This document shows positions 16,477-22,500 of a stretch of 22,500 nucleotides of DNA, one piece after another. The notes under the pieces are model-generated. The model did no database searches and was not told the origin of the DNA. It saw only the letters and a list, made by a program, of their open reading frames with translations. A program made the translations under genes and the position numbers. The stretch spans positions 140,001 through 162,500 of the forward strand of contig MVGU01001085.1 of assembly GCA_002005505.1 (NCBI GenBank), given 5' to 3'. Origin of the DNA: Botryococcus braunii (lineage: Eukaryota; Chlorophyta; Trebouxiophyceae). Numbering within the stretch: the first letter of the stretch is position 1; every line of letters begins with the position of its first letter.

Positions 16477-16890
16477 AGTTTGTACAAGTTGCCCTCGCTG
16501 ATGTACTCATGGCGACCCTGGCTGCACAAGTTTCCCTCGCTGATGTACTCATGGCGACCCTGGCTGTACAAGTTGCCCTGGCCGATGTACTCATGGCGGC
16601 CCTGGCTGTACAAAATGCACTAAGCCATGTACTCATTGCGGCCCTGGCTGTACAAAATGCACTAAGCCATGTACTCATTGCGGCCCTGGCTGTACAAAAT
16701 GCACTAAGCCATGTACTCATTGCGGCCCTGGCTGTACAAATTGCCCTCCCCGGTGTTACTCATTGGAGCCCTGGCTATATAAGTTGCCCACACTCTTGTG
16801 CTTTTGCAGCCCACGCTGTACATACATATTCACCTCGCTATGTACATATCGCAGCCCTCGCTGTACAGGTCCCCCTCGCCGTTGTACCAT
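16477..16890. repeat. 42-bp minisatellite, about seven clear copies plus decayed copies
   Basis: Unit starts GCCCTGGCTGTACAA and carries a GATGTACTCATGGCG or CATGTACTCATTGCG block. Three central copies are identical. Frames on both strands stay open because 42 is a multiple of three; a 231-codon plus-strand frame through it is not taken as a gene. Confidence 0.92.
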
Positions 16891-17090
16891 GGCAGCTCTG
16901 GCAAATTATTGCAGCCCGTCCCTGTATTTTGTGTCCCTTGTGTTTTGTAACCTGTCCATGTGTCCCCACGTTCCCTCTTTATTCCCTGCAAAGCATGCTT
17001 TCTGGGATGGACCAGACAAGAAAAGTGCCCTGGATTGATCGGGTTTTTGATCAATTACCTTATTTTGATGAGGGGTTTTCACTTTTTAGC

Positions 17091-17142
17091 GACCACTTCC
17101 ACTCCCCAGGTGGGCAGCCCACTTGGGGGAGTGAAAGTGGTC
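17091..17142. repeat. Hairpin with about 24-base arms
   Basis: GACCACTTCCACTCCCC..GGTGGGC pairs with GCCCAC..GGGGGAGTGAAAGTGGTC around a short centre. Intergenic, about 480 bp downstream of the lectin stop codon. A second short hairpin (GAAGTTA-CA-TAACTTC) follows at 17161-17176. Confidence 0.85.
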
Positions 17143-17337
17143 AAAGTATGAAACAAGCGTGAAGTTACATAACTTCCTGATTTGGAAGTGCACTGCCTGT
17201 CCAAAACCCCTGCATCCAGTACAATGTCAGCCTTTTTGTACCTCAGACTAGACTCCTGATAAGTTTTTCAAAAGTACTCACCAAGCCAGCCTTAGGAGCT
17301 TGTAGCTGCTTGTTCACTCATGGATTGTATTTGTTTT

Positions 17338-17504
<167 letters not shown>

Positions 17505-17619
17505 AGAGTACCCGTGTGTGGTTGTACCCAGACACCACTGCACTCTCAGTGAGGCACTCTCATCAGTGGGGCCCTCCTGCTCACCTTGGGGGGCGAAGGC
17601 GCGAGAAGCTTCCGGAGTG

Positions 17620-17823
17620 TCACTTGTGGTCCAGCTTGGCCTTCACAAAGTCAACGCCCTCGGTCGCCTTGGCCTGGGCAACGGAGGCGGCTTCAGACAG
17701 CTTCTCCCCTGCCACTTTGGCTGCGGCCGAACCCGCTTCGTAGGCGACGGCCGCGCCCTCCTTCGCCTTCTCTGCCACAACAGAGGCGCCCACCTTCGCC
17801 TTCTCGTATGCGACTGATGAGCC
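17620..17823 (-). CDS. Lectin gene terminal exon: LEA-like Ala/Lys-rich tail and stop
   Basis: Acceptor GGATTGCAG|GGC gives 67 codons and a TGA stop. It has 19 Ala, 10 Lys and 7 Glu, with no Cys, Pro or Trp. Repeated segments such as AYEKAK, AEKAKEGA and AQAKATEG recur at about 11-residue spacing, the pattern of group 3 late-embryogenesis-abundant proteins and related amphipathic helices. It ends in KAKLDHK. Known for LEA-type segments: disordered in water, helical on drying or at membranes. Whether this tail protects, oligomerises or binds membrane is inference. Confidence 0.75.
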   Translation of the reverse strand, partial: GSSVAYEKAKVGASVVAEKAKEGAAVAYEAGSAAAKVAGEKLSEAASVAQAKATEGVDFVKAKLDHK

Positions 17824-19137
17824 CTGCAATCCGACATTGGTGAAGTGGAGTTTCAGGACATATTAGAAGGAACACTAAATGCTTATCTGTTGAAAACAAC
17901 CAATGAATTAAGTGTTAGCATGTTTACTATTAAAAGCCAAATGAGCCCTTTAGAATAGCCTGAACCCCCCGCAGGCACGCCCTAGCAGGTTTTCAGAGCC
18001 TCCCTTTGCATTGAACACTCCAGGGCCCTCTTTTGAGGGTTTTGATGCGGGTTTGGGGGGTCTTGATGCGGGTTTGGGGGGTCTTGATGCGGGTTTGGGG
18101 GGTCTTGATGCGGGTTGAGGGTTTCAGGAAGGCCCCATTTTCGGACGAGGGTTTGGTGTTCTCGATACGGGAGGGAGGTTTGAGTAATTACAAGTAATTA
18201 TAATATTTAAACTTGTTACAAGTAAATATAATTATAAATTTGGGTAATTATAAGGCTCTGCTCCGGATGAGAGTTTGGGGTTGTCGATGCGGGATGAGGG
18301 GTTGGAAGTCTGGAAATATTCTTTGACAAATTGGGACACACTCTGGAACATACTGGGACAAACTCTGGAACAACTTGGGACACACTCTGGAACAAATTGG
18401 GACAAATTGGGAACACACTGGAACAAGTTGGGACAAACTCTGGAACAAATTGGGACACACTCTGGAACATACTGGGACACATTCTGCAACACAGTGGGTC
18501 ATATTTTGAGGCATGGAAGATATTGTGTGACGTGGGGGAGGTGGGAGAGGGAGAGAGAGGGGGGGGGTGTGGTGGGGAACAGAGAGAGCCACAGAGAAAG
18601 AGGGGGTGGGAGGGAGGCGAACGGACATATTCGGTAAGGACAGCGGCATCTTGGCCCTGCTTGGCCAGCTGCTTCCAGACGGAGCCGCCGCTGTTCCACC
18701 GCGAGCCCCCAGCCTGGTCCGTCAGGTGCAAGATCCCATCATCCCCCACCTGCAGCACCACCTGCCCCAAACCTGTATCCCCCCAGACAACCCATCATCC
18801 CCCCACACAACCCATCATCCCCAGGCTGCAGCACCATGTGCCCCAAACCGGCATGCCCCCATACAACCCAACCCTAATTACTCCCCAGCTGCAGCACCAC
18901 CACCTGCTCTAATCCTGTGTCCCCGCCCAAATCAATGCCTCACAGCTCTTGACTTGCTTCGGCAGACACAATGTGAGATGCCCGGAAGGTGGGAAGGGTT
19001 TGGGCGTCCTAAGTATTTCGGGCCATGGATGGGAAATATTTTTGGGAGGAGCTTTGGGACACTGGTTGTTTCTTGTGAAAGTGAATTGGGACACGGGACA
19101 CTTTTGAGACATGTTTGTGACACATCTCTTTCGACCC

Positions 19138-19214
<77 letters not shown>

Positions 19215-19248
19215 CCCCCCTCTCTCTCTCTCACGCACAGGCACGCAT

Positions 19249-19320
<72 letters not shown>

Positions 19321-21016
19321 ACATACACTAGATTGGATTTGGATCACCCTGTAAAGAGTCATGGACAACCAGTCTTCAAGCGCGACTGCAGAAGTTGTAG
19401 GCATACCCTTGTTCACTGTGTTGCTGGCCCAGACCGCCTTATCGTCCTTCCCATAAAGGACAAAATTATTGTCCCCCTGACAGCAGCAGCCCCCCAGGAT
19501 TTCAGCACCCCTCAACTCACCAGTGTTTCAATAGACAAGGGGAAGACTTATTCCTTAGGGGAAAGTGCCGCCTTCCATTGGCGCTTCAGGCATTCAAAGC
19601 TGTCCTCTCCAGGAACAGTACCAGTTGACAGTAAATTACAGCACATTGAATGGGAGTATATTGGATGGCTAGCATGCTGTGCTATTTGAGGATCCTGGAG
19701 ACTTTTTGACAGGACGCTCTGGCCAATCATTAGGGCTTTGACAGAGTGCCCATGCATGCTTAGACAAGAAGCCCATGCATAAGGGCCTTGACAGGAAGCC
19801 CATGCATTAGGGCTTTGACAGGAAGCCCATGCATTAGGGCTTTGACAGGAAGCCCATGCATTAGGGCTTTGACAGGAAGCCCATGCATTAGGGCTTTGAC
19901 AGGAAGCCCATGCATTAGGGCTTTGACAGGAAGCCCATGCGCATGCATTAGGGGTTTGACAGGAAGCCCATGCATTAGGGGTTTGACAGGAAGCCCATGC
20001 ATTAGGGCTTGGACAGGAAGCCCATGCCATGCGTTAGGGCTCGTGAGGGTGAGCAGAGAGTTAAGATGCATACTTCTGCTCTTCCGAAGCATGCATGCAA
20101 AAAAGGGTGTATTCTGTTTGTTTAGCGGGGCGGGCAGAAAGGGGTGGGCTCACTAAAAGCATGTAAGTGCAACTTATACTCACATCAGTTTTCATGTAAT
20201 AGCGTTACCTGCACAATTCCCCAGGCGGCTGGCTCTTTGCCCAGCGTGTTTCCCGCGTATGTGTGCGTTGCGAATGCTACGCCAAGATTTCCATTCACGT
20301 CATGAGAGTAGACCTGTGTGAAATAACTTGAAGTCAGTGCGCACTTGAATGCGTCATAGCATGTATTTTGCGGCACATACTAGGCGTGCGCCTTCCGTAT
20401 AGCCTAGCCAAGAAAGTGCCGCTGCATTACGGAACCGTGGTGGCTTGAACAGAGGCCGCGTACCACAAAATTTCCATCGTCTTGGAGGACCGCCTTGGAC
20501 TTACGATCAGGAGACACAAGGTAGTCACCGGGGTGAAGCTTTTCGTCAAGCTTCAGAAAGGATTTGCCACCCTCGAACGTTTCCGGCATGCTGCTGGTTA
20601 TCCTTCCCTGCAAACCATTTAGATCGTCATTTCAGCCCCTGGAACAGGTTTTTACGAGTCATCACCTGAATATCAGGCCCGCCTGGTGTCCGTGTCGGCT
20701 TTCAGTGACGAGGAGTTTCACCATGCAACTCACAAATTTTGGAGCAAAGTAGTATCAAATTAAAAACATCTAATGAAAGCATTCAAATCACAAGAAACAT
20801 TCATATGGAAGTGGATGCCTGGAAATCCGTGTTTTGACCTAATTTGACTAGCACAACGGCACGATCGCGGAGACCCCCTCCAGTGTAAACAATCGGCGTC
20901 TAGGATGTTTTACCTTACAATTGTACTCTGCAAATGTTGAACAGATCTGTGCCGTCTGTCGTTGCACACATATAGTTATGCAACAGTCGTCCTTGGGCAG
21001 TGCGCCGAACCAGGCT
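17620..21016 (-). CDS. Bulb-type (mannose-binding-like) lectin with LEA-like C-terminal tail, multi-exon gene
   Basis: Joined exons: 20914-21016 (tentative), 20464-20607, 20209-20313, 19348-19476, 18627-18761 and 17620-17823. The five firm exons are 144, 105, 129, 135 and 204 nt, all phase 0, giving 238 residues. Residues about 15-150 form a B_lectin beta-prism domain. Two QxDxNxVxY sugar-binding motifs are seen (Q42-D44-N46-V48-Y50 and Q83-D85-N87-V89-Y91); a third repeat (from Q130) is degenerate. Residues 172-238 are an Ala/Lys/Glu-rich predicted helix without Cys, Pro or Trp, like group 3 LEA proteins. Known for the family: such lectins bind mannose-type glycans. Location, partner and role of this protein are inference; a secreted or surface protein would need a signal peptide, which I did not find. 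The 5' end is unresolved. I see no clear polyadenylation signal downstream. Confidence 0.8.
18044..18120. repeat. 21-bp tandem repeat, 3.6 copies, intronic
   Basis: Copies of GATGCGGGTTTGGGGGGTCT start at 18044, 18065, 18086 and 18107. They lie in the last lectin intron; the G-runs are on the plus strand, hence C-rich in the transcript. Confidence 0.93.
18323..18500. repeat. 22-bp tandem repeat, about eight copies, intronic
   Basis: Unit ACACACTCTGGAACAAATTG plus GG, with a 10-bp sub-duplication ACAAATTGGG in the middle. Minus-strand frames read a Val-Pro-Cys repeat; taken as an artefact. Confidence 0.92.
18627..18761 (-). CDS. Lectin gene exon: third, degenerate repeat and linker
   Basis: Acceptor TTGGGGCAG|GTG gives VVLQVGDDGILHLTDQ and then a Trp-containing turn (SRWNSGGSVW), which ends the beta-prism. 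The sugar motif is degraded: there is an extra residue after Q, Asn is replaced by Ile and the Tyr is lost. The rest (KQLAKQGQDAAVLTEY) already looks like the following helical tail. I place the donor at TAT|GTCCGT, a weak site chosen because it keeps phase 0. GCT|GTCCTT is an alternative. Confidence 0.7.
18741..18925. repeat. Diverged repeats spanning an exon-intron border
   Basis: The sequence around the acceptor of the lectin exon at 18761 (CTGCAGCACCACCTGCCCC on plus) recurs upstream in the intron at about 18826-18846 and 18887-18910. An ACAACCCATCATCCCC block is also duplicated at about 18787 and 18806. Confidence 0.75.
19140..19318. repeat. Compound microsatellite (CT)n-(CA)n, intronic
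   Basis: (CT)n 19140-19212, a C-rich interruption, a short CT block, then (CA)n 19251-19318. In the lectin transcript it reads (TG)n then (AG)n. Confidence 0.96.
19348..19476 (-). CDS. Lectin gene exon: second sugar-binding repeat
   Basis: Acceptor GCTGTCAG|GGG opens the exon with GDNNFVLY, completing the second QxDxNxVxY motif. It continues with GKDDKAVWASNTVNKG, a classic bulb-lectin segment. I place the donor at AGG|GTGATC (43 codons, phase 0), because the junction then reads LYR|VVLQ, like the usual 'YRLVLQ' of the family. An alternative phase-0 donor, GCA|GTCGCG, would remove 13 residues. So the 3' border is less certain than the 5' border. Confidence 0.8.
19731..20041. repeat. 27-bp minisatellite, about 10 copies, intronic
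   Basis: Unit GGAAGCCCATGCATTAGGGC plus TTTGACA; copies at 19794, 19821, 19848, 19875 and onward are almost identical, one carrying a 6-bp GCATGC insertion. Located in the lectin intron between the exons at 20209 and 19476. Confidence 0.95.
20209..20313 (-). CDS. Lectin gene exon: middle of B_lectin domain
   Basis: Acceptor TTTCACACAG|GTC and donor GTGCAG|GTAACG give 35 codons, phase 0 at both ends. The first codons VY complete the first QxDxNxVxY motif begun in the previous exon. The last codon Q opens the second motif, which continues in the next exon. Between them is a loop rich in Gly, Ala, Thr and Asn ending in AAWGIVQ. Confidence 0.85.
20464..20607 (-). CDS. Lectin gene exon: start of B_lectin domain
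   Basis: Acceptor TTTGCAG|GGA and donor GTG|GTACGC give 48 codons, phase 0 at both ends. It carries the opening of the domain (KLHPGDYLVSPDRKSKAVLQ, then DDGNFV). 'L.PGDYL.S' and 'LQDDGNFV' are typical of bulb-type lectins. An internal ATG, codon 7 of the exon, could serve as start if the upstream cysteine-rich exon is not used; the ATG at 20722 upstream does not splice in frame at its AG|GTGATG site. Confidence 0.85.
20914..21016 (-). CDS. Candidate N-terminal cysteine-rich exon of the lectin gene
   Basis: About 34 codons open in one frame with five cysteines, including a CC pair (DDCC, then C, C and C). The donor AAG|GTAAAA is good and phase 0, so it joins in frame to the lectin exon at 20607. 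The 5' border is uncertain: acceptor AG at 21017 gives the stated start, and an alternative AAG|GAC acceptor lies about 20 nt further in. There is no in-frame ATG and a stop lies just upstream, so another exon must precede it if it is real. A short disulfide-stabilised module before the lectin domain is possible but unproven. Confidence 0.4.
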
Positions 21017-21060
21017 CTGCATCGTATGACATGTCACGTTCGAAGTACATCGTCAAGTCA

Positions 21061-21097
21061 CCCCCCCCCCCGCCCCCCCCGGGGGGGGGGGGGGGGG
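21061..21097. repeat. Mirrored homopolymer: C-run followed by G-run
   Basis: Twenty bases of C (one G at 21072) are followed immediately by 17 G. The two runs are self-complementary. Located about 45 bp upstream of the candidate first lectin exon in transcript sense. Confidence 0.9.
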
Positions 21098-21099
21098 AG

Positions 21100-22500
21100 G
21101 GACGACTACAAATATAGGGACCTTCCCAGAGGGAGAGGCGGAACCTGCCCCCAAATTCCTGCAGATGGCAGGCGCAATCCAGTGCGGAAAAGCTTGGCAG
21201 GCGCAATTAGGTTGGGATGCGAGCGAGGTAGGTGAGATGTGCACGGGGAGACAAACATTATAATAGCACATCTGGTTCTGCCATCTTAAAAATGACGAGT
21301 TATGACCCAGATACATGCACAGTTAAAGGCAGCACTATTAACATACGGTAACGTCGTAGCCAGATGCCGCGGATGGCGGAACTGCAAAACGTTTCTTGTA
21401 AGCTTACGGAACAAGTAAGCTTATCAATGCCTTTCAGAGTTAGAAAACAGTGTTGGCGTGGCTGGGCAAGCTCTGGAAAATTGTATTTGATTACATCGAT
21501 ATCCGTGCTCCCCTGATGGCGGACCTGGAAAACGCGATCCCGCAAACTTACTGCACAAATACCAGATACATTGCCTTACGATATGTTTTTAATATCTTAT
21601 TGTTGATGGCCGAAGTCAGAATCCTTGAAAATGGGCAAATCGATCTTCGTCGCTCGTCGTGGAAAACAGTTTCCATCGTATCCCAGTAAACCACTCCTCG
21701 CAGCCCTCAACAATTTTCAGAACAACATCAAATATTAAAACGGCATATTTAACCGAGCCTCATCACGTATGCTAAAATTTGCAAGTTCGTGTCGACGGCT
21801 TTTCGGAGTGCACATCTGCGCGGCTCCCTCAGCAGCAGAGCATATGACAGATTCACGTGAATCAGGTGGCACTATGACGCGCCTTGTAGCGCGCCTCGAC
21901 AGCGCAGCAGTACCAGCACATGGCAGGGTCACGTGGCGCGGATTCGGAATCTGGCAGTGCAGATTACCCCCCCAGGGCCTCTGCGGCGCTTCGACAGCGC
22001 GGCGTCACCCTGCAATACACCGCAATACAAAGCTGTACAAAGGCTGTACAAAAGCCTCCGCTCAGGCTGCCACGCCGCCCCTTCCCATCTTCCCACGCTA
22101 GATTTGCGATTTAGAGGGCTTACGGATGGCTTCCGGACCCCGGAGCTACGCCGCATCTCGGCGGAGCTGAGGCCTGCTTATTTCTGAGACAGTTGGCAAC
22201 CGAATTATTTCCGAAATTATTTGTCTCCCCTACGAAAACGCGTAGATTCTTGCGCGGCCGAGGCGTTACCTCCGCGTCCCCATTATCAGCCTCCCCAGCG
22301 GGCATCCAAGGCAACCGCCCCCCGGCTGCGGAAAACCTGCACCCCATAGGGGGCAGGTTAATCAACCTATCGAAACACTTTACATATCTGCAACAACATA
22401 TCTGCTTCCAGTGTCATTTCGCTCCCGGGATAAACCTTGGTTCCCGTTATCTTACTGCAATTGCAACTAAAAGAGAAACTGTGAAAATGTCATAGGAAAA
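21100..22500. other. No gene identified; CpG-rich tract, possible 5' region
   Basis: No convincing exon. 21880-22330 is richer in CG dinucleotides than most of the window, with GCGC(C/T)TCGACAGCGC at 21891-21905 and again at 21986-22000, a palindrome GATTCACGTGAATC at 21850-21863 and repeated AAGCTGTACAAAGG-like words near 22030. It could be the promoter side of the lectin gene or of a gene beyond the window; not demonstrated. Confidence 0.4.

Noticed and set aside
16467..17162. 231-codon plus-strand frame with 14-residue repeats
   Set aside because: Made by a 42-bp minisatellite; the minus strand is open through the same units and the non-repeat tail matches nothing recognisable.
18567..19331. 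254-codon plus-strand frame
   Set aside because: Antisense to a lectin exon and then (CT)n(CA)n; the minus-strand frame has splice borders and domain motifs.
19731..20041. CRISPR-like array
   Set aside because: Direct 27-bp tandem copies with no unique spacers, in a eukaryotic intron; the same holds for the 22-bp and 28-bp arrays.
20665..20722. ATG frame upstream of the lectin exon as the first exon
   Set aside because: Its natural donor AG|GTGATG is phase 2 and would bring a stop codon into frame after splicing to 20607.

Overview
This is an intron-rich, repeat-rich eukaryotic nuclear window (roughly half G+C). No bacterial operons, ribosome binding sites, rRNA, tRNA or CRISPR arrays were seen. 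Coding sequence is sparse: short exons on the minus strand with GT-AG borders, and nearly all acceptors that could be placed read AG|G. The organism cannot be fixed from this window. A photosynthetic microalga, perhaps of the green lineage, is my best guess, from the intron style, the dense (CA)n/(CT)n arrays and a multi-pass membrane protein that resembles uncharacterised algal proteins. That guess is an inference.

Right part (17.6-21.0 kb, minus strand): the best-supported gene. Five exons in one consistent phase (phase 0) join into a bulb-type (B_lectin, mannose-binding type) domain followed by an alanine/lysine-rich, LEA-like C-terminal tail. Two sugar-binding motifs of the form QxDxNxVxY are each interrupted by an intron and become perfect only when the exons are joined, which is strong internal evidence for the model. 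A sixth, cysteine-rich exon may lie at the N-terminal side. 21.1-22.5 kb upstream of it holds a mirrored C/G homopolymer and CpG-rich sequence and may be the 5' region.

Middle part (9.55-13.82 kb, minus strand): a second multi-exon gene for a multi-pass membrane protein of unknown function. Its five exons join in frame into about 338 residues with a charged N-terminal segment and about five hydrophobic segments. Candidate exons at 14.35-14.43, 15.94-16.09 and 16.16-16.38 kb may be its missing 5' part or belong to another gene.

Left part (0-9.5 kb): no convincing gene. There are a few candidate minus-strand exons (3.26-3.39, 4.24-4.45 and 6.36-6.44 kb). The rest is non-coding: a nearly perfect 188-bp foldback at 1.77-1.96 kb, many short perfect palindromes, minisatellites and microsatellites.

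Repeats dominate the window. At least nine long dinucleotide arrays and about a dozen unrelated minisatellites (periods about 21-43 bp) occur, and most long introns of both genes carry their own private array. Long open frames crossing these arrays (Thr-His, Ser-Leu, Arg-Glu or Val-Cys repeats) are artefacts and are not annotated as genes.
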